Source: RBG-13-51-18 sp050014095
Lineage (GTDB): Bacteria; Chloroflexota; Dehalococcoidia; Dehalococcoidales; RBG-16-60-22
Assembly (NCBI GenBank): GCA_050014095.1
Contig: JBEKDZ010000001.1
Coordinates: forward strand, 1-64,000
DNA length: 64,000 nt
Reading direction: 5' to 3'
Of the stretch, positions 23,804-32,080 are shown in pieces (within the stretch, counting starts at the first letter, position 1; each line of letters starts with the position of its first letter). Under the pieces are notes generated by a model, which ran no database searches, was not told the origin of the DNA, and saw only the letters and a list, made by a program, of their open reading frames with translations. The position numbers and the translations under genes are program-made.

Positions 23804-24376
23804 ATGGCAGACAACCTTACTTATGCGGTCAATAAAGCAAAAATATCCATTATCCAGGGGGATATAACCCGCCAAACCACCGACGCTATCGTCAATGCCG
23901 CCAACTCCAGTCTGATGGGCGGTGGTGGTGTGGATGGCGCTATCCACCGCGCCGGCGGTCCCGCTATACTGGAGGAATGTATTAAAATCGTCGCCCGGCA
24001 GGGTCATTTGCCTACCGGACAGGCTGTTATCACCACCGCTGGTAACATGAAAGCTAAACATGTTATTCATACCGTGGGACCTGTCTGGCACGGTGGTAAT
24101 CAAAACGAGCCTTCACTTTTAGCCAGCGCTTATCGGGAAAGTCTTAAACTCGCTGTGGCTAACAATCTATCCAGTATTTCCTTCCCATCTATCAGCACCG
24201 GCGCTTACGGCTATCCTATCGATAAAGCCGCCAAGATAGCTCATCAAGAGGTAGTTGCTTTCCTCCAACAGCCTACTTCAATTATTGAAGTTGTTTTCGT
24301 TCTCTTTGATTCACGTACCTTTGATGCCTATAAAAATGTTCTTGAAAAAGTTAAAAATACCAAACACAAACTTTAA
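23804..24376 (+). CDS. Macrodomain protein (O-acetyl-ADP-ribose deacetylase-like)
   Basis: A 190-residue macrodomain of the YmdB/MacroD type. Ligand-binding parts include IIQGDITRQTTDAIVNAANSS, the GGGGVDGAIHRAGG loop, HTVGPVW and SISTGAYGYP. These enzymes hydrolyse O-acetyl-ADP-ribose and remove mono-ADP-ribose from acidic residues. All catalytic features are present. The extra C-terminal helix (NVLEKVKNTKHKL) is normal. Confidence 0.92.
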   Translation: MADNLTYAVNKAKISIIQGDITRQTTDAIVNAANSSLMGGGGVDGAIHRAGGPAILEECIKIVARQGHLPTGQAVITTAGNMKAKHVIHTVGPVWHGGNQNEPSLLASAYRESLKLAVANNLSSISFPSISTGAYGYPIDKAAKIAHQEVVAFLQQPTSIIEVVFVLFDSRTFDAYKNVLEKVKNTKHKL

Positions 24377-24497
24377 AAACCCAGCCGCCCCTTTTCCCCC
24401 ACCTTTTGCCTTCGACTTATGGCTTTGATTTTTGAGTTTTGAATTTTGCCTTTTATTTGGTGCATGCCTCTTGGTCATCGTAATTTCTCCCTTCTCC

Positions 24498-24872
24498 CTA
24501 TAGTCTTTTCCCCAGCGCTGCGCTGCCCACATTTATCCCCAGCGGTATCGCGATATCCTTAATCACATTCCCGATTGCCTCTTTCAACCCCTTGTGTTGC
24601 GACTTCGTAATTTGATATTTCGTGCGTATCAGCCTCACTAATGCATCCGTTGCTTTTACTAGCGACTTTAAATTGCTGTCATCGCCACCCATTACCACCT
24701 TTTTTATCTCCAGCCTTAATAAAGCGATTTCATCATCAACGCCTTCAATGCCGGCCGCTTTTAAAAAGTCACGCTTTTCTACCTGGTTGAGCATTCGGGT
24801 ATAGTAACTATCAGTCATCGCGTTTTGGCTACCCTTTAGCGTGGACTTTTTTTGCTCTACTAGTTTTACCAT
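24498..24872 (-). CDS. Phage-type helical protein of unknown function
   Basis: A 124-residue protein, with ATG 24872 preferred over the upstream GTG because AAGGAG lies 9 bases before it. It is helical throughout: DSYYTRMLNQVEKRDFLKAAGIEGVDDEIALLRLEIKKVV, then LVKATDALVRLIRTKYQITKSQHKGLKEAIGNVIKDIAIPLGI. The segment with DDEIALLR..I followed by L..A...L.RL and a GLKEAIGNV end reminds me of small genes beside phage terminases in Chloroflexota and Firmicutes. It lies away from the phage block but behind a promoter nearly identical to that of the block. Function unknown; a terminase-small-subunit-like role is a guess. Confidence 0.5.
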   Translation of the reverse strand: MVKLVEQKKSTLKGSQNAMTDSYYTRMLNQVEKRDFLKAAGIEGVDDEIALLRLEIKKVVMGGDDSNLKSLVKATDALVRLIRTKYQITKSQHKGLKEAIGNVIKDIAIPLGINVGSAALGKRL

Positions 24873-24975
24873 TCGCTCTCTCTCCTTCACTAATCACTGT
24901 TAATGCCGCCAGCACGATGGCATGAGCCGCCAGGTCCCACCTCTCCTTTTTCAGAGCTGCCCTTAAAAGCTTCAT
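24829..24975 (-). CDS. Small helical protein, probable phage-type accessory
   Basis: A 48-residue frame too short for usual cut-offs. It begins ATG 24975 after a GGGGGGAG site and reads MKLLRAALKKERWDLAAHAI, then VLAALTVISEGERANGKTSRAKKVHAKG. The N-terminal KKERWDLAAHAIVLAAL helix matches a pattern I recall from small accessory genes in phage-like regions. It overlaps the 5' part of the next gene by 44 bases, suggesting coupled translation. It is the first frame after the LexA-like promoter at 25006-25048. Confidence 0.45.
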   Translation of the reverse strand: MKLLRAALKKERWDLAAHAIVLAALTVISEGERANGKTSRAKKVHAKG

Positions 24976-25005
24976 ACTCCCCCCTCTCTTTATGAATCGT
25001 CAAAT

Positions 25006-25048
25006 ATATTAGTACATTTGTTCTAATAATGCCACCTCATTTTGTCAC
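25006..25048 (-). promoter_or_regulatory. Leftward promoter with LexA-like box (second copy)
   Basis: Read leftward: -35 GTGGCA (25030-25035), an 18-base spacer and -10 TAATAT (25006-25011). The spacer holds GAACAAATGTAC (25012-25023), one base off GAAC-N4-GTTC, within a wider dyad TTAGTACATTTGTTCTAA (25009-25026). GTGACAAAA (25040-25048) lies upstream. The stretch aligns with 11931-11974 with one gap and strong identity. The rest of the 303-base gap to 25278 holds an imperfect GTTCATCCCGAG...GTCGAA repeat (25067-25122) and a hairpin near 25184-25206. Confidence 0.55.
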
Positions 25049-25278
25049 CTGTTTTCCCCCAACCCTGTTCATCCCGAGCCCTCGGCGTGAGCTCGGTCGA
25101 ACGCTTGTCGAAAGACTCTCTCATTTTTTATCCATATTTTTGATTTTTGAGATTTGATATTTGAGTTTTGCTTGGTAATTGTATCCCTCGGCTTCGCTCG
25201 GGACAGGTCTTGGTTATTGGTGTTTTCGCTTCCCCGTATGTGCTATGATATTACTATCAATTAAGGAGATAGACTCAT

Positions 25279-26280
25279 ATGCTGGTCGTCATGAAAAACG
25301 ATGCCACCGAAGAGCAGGTGCAAATCCTTATCAAAGAAATAGAGCGGATGGGCTATCGCGGCGTACCCATGCCCGGCGCTTTAAGAACCGCCGTCTGCAT
25401 CCTTGGCAACAAGGGACCCATCGATGCCGCGCAGTTCCTCTCCCTGGACGGCGTGAAAGAAGCTATACCCGTTACCAAGGCCTATAAGCTGGTCAGCCGT
25501 GAAACTCACCCGGATTCTACGGTTATATCCATCGGCGAGGTGAAAATCGGGGCCGGAGAGCCGGTCATCATGGCTGGACCCTGTGCCGTGGAAAGTGAAG
25601 AGCAGGCGCTTACCATCGCCGGCATCGTTAAGAAATATGGCGCCAAGATCTTTAGGGGCGGCGCCTTCAAACCAAGGACTTCTCCCTATAGCTTTCAAGG
25701 GATCGGTGAAAAAGGACTGAAAATCCTGGACAAGGTCCGCCGCGAGACCGGCCTTTTAATCATCACCGAGGCTACCGATACCGAAAACCTGGCGGCCGTA
25801 GAAAAATATACCGATATTATCCAGATAGGCGCGAGGAACATGCAGAACTACTCCCTGCTGCGTCTGGCGGGACATTCTAAAAAGCCCGTTTTACTCAAGC
25901 GCGGCTTAGCTGCCACCATCGAGGAGTGGCTCATGGCAGCCGAATATATCATGTCCGAAGGGAACTCGCGAGTGATGCTTTGCGAGAGGGGCATCCGCAC
26001 CTTCGCGGATAATACGCGTAATACCCTCGACCTTAGCGCTATTCCATCAATCAAGGAGGCCAGTCACCTCCCTATCATCATTGACCCCTCTCACGCGGCA
26101 GGAAGGCGGGATTACGTGATACCTCTCTCCAGGGGGGCTATCGCCGTGGGGGCTGACGGATTGCTTATCGAGGTGCATAACGACCCGGCTCATGCCCTCT
26201 CCGACGGCATGCAGTCGCTTTATCCGCAACAGTTTGAACAATTGATGAAAGAGCTGGGGCGACTAAAACAGTACCTATAA
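25279..26280 (+). CDS. aroF: 3-deoxy-7-phosphoheptulonate synthase (type I-beta DAHP synthase)
   Basis: A 333-residue enzyme that condenses phosphoenolpyruvate and erythrose-4-phosphate, the first step of the shikimate pathway. Residues 1-67 form the ferredoxin-like/ACT-type regulatory domain found in Thermotoga and Bacillus-like enzymes (MLVVMKNDATEEQVQILIKEI). The barrel follows, with VIMAGPCAVESEEQ, RGGAFKPRTSPYSFQG, TEATDTEN, IQIGARNMQN, KPVLLKRGL and IIDPSHAAGRRDYV, which supply metal and phosphate ligands. The start has AAGGAGAT nearby. Tyr/Phe inhibition through the N-terminal domain is known in the family. Confidence 0.93.
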   Translation: MLVVMKNDATEEQVQILIKEIERMGYRGVPMPGALRTAVCILGNKGPIDAAQFLSLDGVKEAIPVTKAYKLVSRETHPDSTVISIGEVKIGAGEPVIMAGPCAVESEEQALTIAGIVKKYGAKIFRGGAFKPRTSPYSFQGIGEKGLKILDKVRRETGLLIITEATDTENLAAVEKYTDIIQIGARNMQNYSLLRLAGHSKKPVLLKRGLAATIEEWLMAAEYIMSEGNSRVMLCERGIRTFADNTRNTLDLSAIPSIKEASHLPIIIDPSHAAGRRDYVIPLSRGAIAVGADGLLIEVHNDPAHALSDGMQSLYPQQFEQLMKELGRLKQYL

Positions 26281-26302
26281 ATATTATTTGTAGGAGGACA
26301 AA

Positions 26303-26908
26303 ATGAGCACATATCCGATAGACATCAAGGGCGACCTTTCATCACCGCCGGAACGCGGCTGGTGGCTTATTAAGTGGCTGCTGGCTATTCCACATTACTT
26401 TATACTAGTGTTTTTAGCCATAGCTTTTATCATCGTTGCTATTATAGCTTTCTTCGCTATCCTCTTCACCGGCAAATACCCCCAAGGGCTTTTCAAGTTC
26501 AATACCGGCGTTATGCGCTGGGCCTGGCGGGTTTCCTTTTACAGCTATAGCGCCTTGGCTACAGATAAATATCCGCCTTTTAGCCTTGAGCCCGACCCTT
26601 CTTATCCCGCCGACATACAAATACCATATCCAGAAAAGCTCTCTCAAGGATTGGTGTTGATAAAATGGTGGCTGCTGGCGATACCGCACTATATCATCAT
26701 AGGGGTTTTTTCAGGCGGTTGGGGATGGCGAATCAACCTGATTAACGTTTTGGCTATCTTCGCGGCAATTTACCTGCTTTTTACCGGGCAATATCGCCAA
26801 GACTTCTTCAAATTGGTAATGGGCTTTAACCGCTGGGTCTTCCGCGTAATAACCTACGCCACGTTAATGACGGATGAATACCCGCCTTTCCGTTTGTGGG
26901 ATGATTAG
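26303..26908 (+). CDS. DUF4389 membrane protein
   Basis: A 201-residue protein built of two similar halves. Each half has WW.IKW.LAIPHY followed by a membrane helix, an LFTG(K/Q)Y motif and a F.....G..RW..RV..Y segment ending in D.YPPF.L. This internal duplication is typical of DUF4389. About four membrane-associated segments are expected. The function of the family is not established. It follows the DAHP synthase gene by 22 bases with a good site (AGGAGG), and its stop shares four bases with the convergent mutM stop. Confidence 0.85.
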   Translation: MSTYPIDIKGDLSSPPERGWWLIKWLLAIPHYFILVFLAIAFIIVAIIAFFAILFTGKYPQGLFKFNTGVMRWAWRVSFYSYSALATDKYPPFSLEPDPSYPADIQIPYPEKLSQGLVLIKWWLLAIPHYIIIGVFSGGWGWRINLINVLAIFAAIYLLFTGQYRQDFFKLVMGFNRWVFRVITYATLMTDEYPPFRLWDD

Positions 26909-27714
26909 GGTTCCTGTTGGCATCTAGGGCAAATGTAAGTTCCCCGCCCCCTCACCACGATACGCTTGATGGGCGTGCCACACCGGGGACAGGTCTTGCC
27001 CACGCCGTGGGCGACATTAAATTCATCGTGGGCGGTGCCGGGCTGACCGCCGGGTCGTATATAGTTGCGCACGCTGGCGCCCTTTTTCTTCAGGGCTTTT
27101 TGCAGGACCATTTGCATCGCGTCATGCAGTCGTTTTATTTCCGCCCCGGTGAGCTTATTCGCCGACTTCATGGGGTGGATTTTAGCCTCGAAGAGGGCTT
27201 CATCCGCGTACATGTTGCCGATTCCGGCGATAATCGACTGGTCGAGGAGAACGGGCTTAACCGGGGCGCTCCTTTTGCTTAAGATTGTCGCCAGGACAGC
27301 AGGGGTAAAATCAGCGTCCAGCGGCTCCGGCCCCAGCTGGCTTAACACGGCGTTAGTATCTCTATCCAGCCACATTTTACCGAACTTGCGCGGGTCCCAG
27401 AAATGCACCGCCGTCCCATTATCGAGACGCAGGATGGCGCGGGTAAATCGGGTATCCGTAGGATTGACCAATAAAGAGCCGGTCATTTTCATGTGCATAA
27501 CGAGCACGGCGCCGCCGCTTAAGTGAAAGAAGAGGTACTTGCCGCGACGGGAAAGAGCGGTGATTTTCTGTCCGATGACTTGCGAGCGGAACTCTTTTGC
27601 CGAGGGCTGCTTGACCATTTTGTCCCAACAGATTTCAACGCTCTTTATCGTTCTATCAAGGACGTGGGGTAGAAGTTCGTTCTTAATGGTTTCTACTTCA
27701 GGGAGCTCCGGCAT
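26905..27714 (-). CDS. mutM: Formamidopyrimidine-DNA glycosylase
   Basis: A 269-residue base-excision repair enzyme removing 8-oxoguanine and formamidopyrimidines. The N-terminal MPELPEVE supplies the catalytic Pro1/Glu2. LVMHMKMTGSL, the GIGNMYADEALF helix-two-turn-helix and the C-terminal zinc finger (CPRCGTPIKRIVVRGRGTYICPRCQ) are complete. The start lies two bases past the polA stop, so the two form an operon joining repair synthesis and lesion removal. Confidence 0.95.
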   Translation of the reverse strand: MPELPEVETIKNELLPHVLDRTIKSVEICWDKMVKQPSAKEFRSQVIGQKITALSRRGKYLFFHLSGGAVLVMHMKMTGSLLVNPTDTRFTRAILRLDNGTAVHFWDPRKFGKMWLDRDTNAVLSQLGPEPLDADFTPAVLATILSKRSAPVKPVLLDQSIIAGIGNMYADEALFEAKIHPMKSANKLTGAEIKRLHDAMQMVLQKALKKKGASVRNYIRPGGQPGTAHDEFNVAHGVGKTCPRCGTPIKRIVVRGRGTYICPRCQQEP

Positions 27715-27716
27715 GA

Positions 27717-30461
27717 CTATTTCATCTCTCCCCAGTTTTTACCGACTTTCGTGTCCACTTTAAGAGGCACAATTAGCTTGACGGCGGAATCCATGATATC
27801 GGACACTAGCTTACGCATTAGCTCTACCTCATCATCGGGCACCTCAAAAACAAGCTCGTCATGCACCTGAAGTAGCATCTTGCTCGCCAGATGCCTTTTC
27901 TGCATCTCGCGGTAGAGGTTAATCATCGCTACTTTGATAATGTCGGCGGAGGTGCCCTGCACCGGCATATTAATCGCCATCCGTTCCGCCGCCTCACGCA
28001 CCTGCCGATTAGCCGAGTTGATATCCGGGATGTAGCGGCGGCGTCCCAGCAGGGTCTCCACATAGCCTTCGTGCCGTGCCTTTTCTTTGGTGTCGTCGAG
28101 GTACTTACGCACGCCCGGGTACTTCTCGAAATAGGCTTTAATGAACTTGCCGGCTTCCTCGCGCGAAAGCTCGGTCGCCTGTTCCAGACCGTAGTCGCTC
28201 ATCCCGTAGATGACGCCGAAGTTGACGGTCTTGGCGAAGCGCCGCATATCCTTAGTTACCTCTTCTTTTTTGACGCCGAAAAGCAGCTGCGCGGTTGCCG
28301 AATGGATATCCTCGTCGTTTCGGAAGGCGCGGACAAGCGCTTCGTCCTGCGAGAGGTGAGCTAAAGCCCTTAAGTCGATTTGAGAATAGTCGCCGCCAAG
28401 CAGGCTTAAGCCCGGCGCGGCGATAAAAGCCTGTCTAATCTCTCCCCCCAACTCTCCACGTATAGGAATGTTCTGTAAATTAGGCTCGTTTGATGAAAGA
28501 CGACCAGTGGCTGTTTGCGTTTGACTAAAACTTGTGTGAACTCGCCCTGTTTTACTATTTACTAGGTTGATTAAAGTGTCAGTATAAGTAGACTTCAGTT
28601 TGAATAATTGACGATACTCCAAAATAGGCTCTATGACAGGATGGGCGTTGCGTAGTTTTTCTAAAACAGCAGCATCAGTAGAATAACCAAGCGTCGTCTT
28701 ACGACTTTTGGGTAAATTCAACACTTCAAAAAGTTCTCTGCTCATCTGTTTAGGCGAATTAATATTGAATTCGTGACCGACACAGTCATAGATTTTCTGT
28801 TCCAGCACGCCGATTTGCTCCCCGAGGGCGAGGGACAATTCCTGAAGCATGTCGACATCTACCGCCATGCCGTTCCTCTCCATCTCCAGCAAGACAGGGA
28901 CGAGGGGCATTTCGACATCCTGATAGAGCTTCATCAAGCCCTGTTTTTCCAGCTCTGGATGGAACATCGAGTCCAGGCGCAGGGTCATATCGGCATCGGC
29001 GGCGGCATAGTCGGCGGCCAGTTTAATATCCACCTTGTCCATGGAAATCTGCTTGGCGCCAGTGCCGATGAGATTGCTGATGGGCGTCATCTCGATGCCC
29101 AGTTTGCTAAAGGCGAGTGCCTTAAGCCCCAGGGATTTTTCCCCCAGCAGGTGGGCGGCAATCATGGTATCGGAGGCAAGACCATTAACATTGATCCCGC
29201 ACTCTCCCAGCACCATCATATCGAACTTGGCGTTATGCCCAATTTTGGCTATTTTAACATTCTCAAAGACGGGACGTAGTCTGTCGATGACCTGCTGTAG
29301 AGGTAGTTGTGTAACGGCATCCAAAACCGTATGCCCCACCGGAACATAATAGGCTTTGCCCGGCTCGATGGCTAAAGAAATGCCGACCAGTTGCGCCGTC
29401 ATGGCGTTCAGACCGGTCGTCTCTGTATCGAAGGCGAAAGATGCTGCGGATGAGAGCTTTTTAACCAGGTCATTGAGGTCGGCGGTAGTAGCCACCACGC
29501 AATAGTCGCAGGGCGGGGCGGGGTGTGACTTTGCTTCGGTTAAAATAGTTGTATCACTATCGGAAACCGGCAGCTTGGGCAGCAGGCTGTTGAACTCCAG
29601 CTCACGGAATAGCTCTACAGCTTTTTGCCGGTCGAATTTACCCACGCGGCAGTCGTCCAGATTCAAGGTAACCGGCGTTTCCGTAACGATAGTCGCCAGC
29701 TTTTTACTCTGGAAAGCGATATCCTTATTATTTTTCAGGATTTCCTGAACTTTAGGCGGCGTGACCTCTTCCAAATGTTTATAGACATCTTCAACGCCGC
29801 CGAATTGCTGGATAAGCCTAACGGCATATACTTTACCAATACCGGGGATGCCGATGAAATTATCAGAGGTATCGCCGACCATAGCCTTATAATCGGCCAC
29901 ATGTTCTGGTCCTACTCCAAATTTCTCCTTCACCATTGTTGCGTCGAACAATTGCATTATATTGAAAGAATTATTGGCTTTGGGATAATAAACTTTAACG
30001 TGCGGCGCCACGAGCTGCATCATATCCGCATCACCGGTAACGATAATGGTATCGACACCCTTTTCCGCCGCCTGCTTGCTAAGAGTGCCGAGGACATCGT
30101 CCGCCTCAAATTTATCTACCTCGAAAATGGGGATATGAAAAGCCTCCACAACCTGCCGGACACGTCCAAACTGTTTTATAAGCTCGTCTGGAGTAGGGGG
30201 ACGTTGGGCTTTATAGTCGTCGAACATCTCATGGCGGAAGGTGGGACCGGCTTTATCGAAGGCGATGGCGAAATGGGTGGGCTTAAGCTCGTTAAGTACT
30301 TTGAGCAGCATTAAAGCGAAGCCGTAGACGGCGCTAACGACCTCGCCGGTTTTGGAGACGGTTAAAGGCATACCCGGGCGGTATTTGGTAGGCCCAAAGG
30401 CGTGGTAAGCCCGGTGGACGATAGCGTTGCCGTCGAACAAAACCATAAGGGGTTTTTCCAT
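27717..30461 (-). CDS. polA: DNA polymerase I
   Basis: A 914-residue repair and Okazaki-fragment polymerase. The 5' nuclease domain occupies about 1-295 (FDGNAIVHRAYHAF, VTGDADMMQL, GDTSDNFIGIPGIGK). The 3'-5' exonuclease domain, about 325-520, keeps its acidic residues (FAFDTETTGL, GHNAKFDMMVL, YAAADADMTLRL). The polymerase domain, about 560-914, has TATGRLSSNEPNLQNIPI, GDYSQIDLRALAHLS, RRFAKTVNFGVIYG and LLQVHDELVFEV. Codons around 28440-28790 are clearly AT-richer than the flanks while the protein stays conserved, suggesting a recombined segment. mutM follows. Confidence 0.97.
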   Translation of the reverse strand: MEKPLMVLFDGNAIVHRAYHAFGPTKYRPGMPLTVSKTGEVVSAVYGFALMLLKVLNELKPTHFAIAFDKAGPTFRHEMFDDYKAQRPPTPDELIKQFGRVRQVVEAFHIPIFEVDKFEADDVLGTLSKQAAEKGVDTIIVTGDADMMQLVAPHVKVYYPKANNSFNIMQLFDATMVKEKFGVGPEHVADYKAMVGDTSDNFIGIPGIGKVYAVRLIQQFGGVEDVYKHLEEVTPPKVQEILKNNKDIAFQSKKLATIVTETPVTLNLDDCRVGKFDRQKAVELFRELEFNSLLPKLPVSDSDTTILTEAKSHPAPPCDYCVVATTADLNDLVKKLSSAASFAFDTETTGLNAMTAQLVGISLAIEPGKAYYVPVGHTVLDAVTQLPLQQVIDRLRPVFENVKIAKIGHNAKFDMMVLGECGINVNGLASDTMIAAHLLGEKSLGLKALAFSKLGIEMTPISNLIGTGAKQISMDKVDIKLAADYAAADADMTLRLDSMFHPELEKQGLMKLYQDVEMPLVPVLLEMERNGMAVDVDMLQELSLALGEQIGVLEQKIYDCVGHEFNINSPKQMSRELFEVLNLPKSRKTTLGYSTDAAVLEKLRNAHPVIEPILEYRQLFKLKSTYTDTLINLVNSKTGRVHTSFSQTQTATGRLSSNEPNLQNIPIRGELGGEIRQAFIAAPGLSLLGGDYSQIDLRALAHLSQDEALVRAFRNDEDIHSATAQLLFGVKKEEVTKDMRRFAKTVNFGVIYGMSDYGLEQATELSREEAGKFIKAYFEKYPGVRKYLDDTKEKARHEGYVETLLGRRRYIPDINSANRQVREAAERMAINMPVQGTSADIIKVAMINLYREMQKRHLASKMLLQVHDELVFEVPDDEVELMRKLVSDIMDSAVKLIVPLKVDTKVGKNWGEMK

Positions 30462-30601
30462 AGCCTAATTATAGCAGAAAGGGGGATGGTTCGACAGGTG
30501 TTCGGCTAAGCTCACACTGAAGCTCACCATGAGCGGGAGAAGTAATAGGGGTAAGGGTGAGTTGTTAGTTAATTTTTAACAGTTTACAATATCCTCGCCA
30601 C

Positions 30602-30650
30602 GTCATTCCCGCGAAACTTGTCCCGTACTTGATACGGGAGCGGGAATCCA
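30602..30650. repeat. Intergenic hairpin with TTCCCGC/GCGGGAA arms
   Basis: CATTCCCGC and GCGGGAATC enclose a second stem (TCCCGTA and TACGGGA). It lies in the 251-base gap upstream of polA, which otherwise holds an imperfect TTCGACAGGTGTTCGGC...CACCATGAGCGGG repeat (30490-30540) and an AGTTGTTAGTTAA tract. No gene is supported in this gap. Confidence 0.5.
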
Positions 30651-30712
30651 AACATACCTTCTCCAGTCTCCCTCTTTCGTAAAGAGGGATAAAGGGAGTT
30701 TTTATATAATAA

Positions 30713-31348
30713 CTAAAAATCCTGGTGGGTTGGGAGGCGGAGGGGTTTTAAGTACGACGTATCATTATGACTTATCAACGCTGTTCGGTTGCCGTTAAAA
30801 TTTAGACGGGTAATAGCGCCGGTATCCAGCTTGAAACTCCAGAAAAAGGAGTTATCTAACGCCAGCAGGGCGCAGATAAGTACCTTATTGACGGCGCGGT
30901 GGGAGACCAGCACAATTTTACCCTCGCGGCAGCGCGTAACGGCGTCCTGTACAAAGGGCAAAGCGCGGCATCTTACGTCCTCCAGACTTTCGCCGCCGGG
31001 GATTCTCACCTGCTCCGGCGTATCCAGCCAGTCCTGGTAAATATCTTCATGTCGTTCTTTAACTTCCTTAAGCGTTAAGCCCTGCCACTCACCACAGTCG
31101 ATATCGTTAAGGTTCTCCACGAGCTTTATCTCTAGCTTTTGCGGGGTGGCGATAGCTTCGGCGGTACTGGCAGCTCGCTGCAAAGGACTGGAATAAACGA
31201 CATTGATTTTCTCGGCGGCAAGATATTCCCCGAGGAGCTTCGCCTGTTTAAGTCCGGTCTCATTCAAAGGCACGTCCGCCCGACCGCGGAAGGTCTCGGA
31301 GGCATTGTATTCGGTTTCGCCGTGCCTGACAAGAATAATCTCCAGCAC
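30713..31348 (-). CDS. Histidine phosphatase family protein
   Basis: A 211-residue phosphatase of the phosphoglycerate mutase/CobC superfamily. The catalytic LVRHGETEYN lies at residues 6-15, with RADVPLNETGLKQA, VYSSPLQRAASTAEAIA, a second Glu region (NDIDCGEWQGL) and the late VLVSHRAVNKVLI. CobC-type alpha-ribazole phosphatase is a reasonable guess for a corrinoid-dependent lineage, but no cobalamin genes are adjacent. It follows the Dabb gene with a 3-base gap. Confidence 0.85.
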   Translation of the reverse strand: MLEIILVRHGETEYNASETFRGRADVPLNETGLKQAKLLGEYLAAEKINVVYSSPLQRAASTAEAIATPQKLEIKLVENLNDIDCGEWQGLTLKEVKERHEDIYQDWLDTPEQVRIPGGESLEDVRCRALPFVQDAVTRCREGKIVLVSHRAVNKVLICALLALDNSFFWSFKLDTGAITRLNFNGNRTALISHNDTSYLKPLRLPTHQDF

Positions 31349-31351
31349 TAT

Positions 31352-31660
31352 CTAAACCTCGTAATCCACGACCTTTCTTTCCAGTCGAACTTTGCCGATA
31401 AAGTCGCCGACTTTCATATGCTCCGGGTGGTTCTGATAGACCTTTAAATCCTCAATATTGTTGAACTCGGCACAAAGCACGATATCAAAGGGGTCGATAG
31501 CATTGCTCGTATTTGTATTTAAGCCAACTTCGATACGCCGGATTCCTTTAATGCTGTCTTTCAACCCTTCCAGTAACGATTTCATTTTCCAGGCGTTTTC
31601 CGCCTTCGTGTTGCCTTCCGCGAAGTCCTTGAGCTTCCACATAACGACGTGTTTAATCAT
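31352..31660 (-). CDS. Dabb-family stress-responsive alpha/beta barrel protein
   Basis: A 102-residue single-domain protein. MIKHVVMWKLKDFAEG, followed by SLLEGLKDSIKGIRRIEVGLN and FDIVLCAEFNNIEDLKVYQNHPEHMKVGDFIGKV, is the full Dabb (dimeric alpha/beta barrel) pattern, with the conserved His of the first strand and YQNHPEH. Family members are small dimeric proteins, some stress-induced, with no uniform reaction. It is the first gene of a two-gene leftward unit with the histidine phosphatase. Confidence 0.88.
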   Translation of the reverse strand: MIKHVVMWKLKDFAEGNTKAENAWKMKSLLEGLKDSIKGIRRIEVGLNTNTSNAIDPFDIVLCAEFNNIEDLKVYQNHPEHMKVGDFIGKVRLERKVVDYEV

Positions 31661-31682
31661 GCCGATAACTAGTCTCCATTGG

Positions 31683-31702
31683 ATCCCGACTTGCGTCGGG
31701 AT
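31683..31702. repeat. Short hairpin ATCCCGAC-TTGC-GTCGGGAT
   Basis: A perfect eight-base stem with a four-base loop between the Dabb and DUF4342 genes. It belongs to the dispersed set of TCCCGA/TCGGGA hairpins seen also near 5630, 18769 and 25184 and in rnpB. Confidence 0.6.
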
Positions 31703-31715
31703 GTCGGAGAAAAAT

Positions 31716-31967
31716 TTACCTTTTTTCCTCCACTTTTTCTACCTCGATGGTGCACTCGGTCACCAGCGCGGCGAAAGCCCCCACCGCCGCCAAAAGAGGC
31801 GCCGCCATAATGCCCACCACCACCGCCGGCGCGCCGATGGTTAGAGGGATTTCGATAATCGTCTTGCCATCATGAATAAGGCGTACCCGCCTGATATTGC
31901 CTTCGCGTATCAGCTGTTTGACCTTTTCCAGCACATCTTTACCGGAGACGGTATACTTTTCTGTCAT
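31716..31967 (-). CDS. DUF4342 protein
   Basis: An 83-residue protein; ATG 31967 is preferred because GGAGG lies upstream of it at normal distance. The N-terminus (KYTVSGKDVLEKVKQLIREGNIRRVRLIHDGKTIIEIPLTIG) is the DUF4342 core: a helix that resembles a UBA-like fold followed by two strands. A hydrophobic stretch (APAVVVGIMAAPLLAAVGAFAALV) probably associates with the membrane. Function is unknown. Confidence 0.85.
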   Translation of the reverse strand: MTEKYTVSGKDVLEKVKQLIREGNIRRVRLIHDGKTIIEIPLTIGAPAVVVGIMAAPLLAAVGAFAALVTECTIEVEKVEEKR

Positions 31968-32031
31968 AGACTTCACCTCCCGACTAAATGAATATTAGAG
32001 AAGAATACGGAGGGGTGTCAAATCTTCTCTG

Positions 32032-32059
32032 TTGAATATTATGTAATTCGTGCTATACT
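32032..32059 (+). promoter_or_regulatory. argF promoter
   Basis: TTGAAT (32032-32037), a 16-base spacer and TATACT (32054-32059), 22 bases before the start codon. No ARG-box-like site is obvious. Confidence 0.55.
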
Positions 32060-32080
32060 GGTTGCATACGGGAGGTTATT

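Noticed and set aside
29021..29349. Rightward frames inside polA and alaS with domain-like length
   Set aside because: They are antisense shadows; the sense frames carry complete known enzymes.
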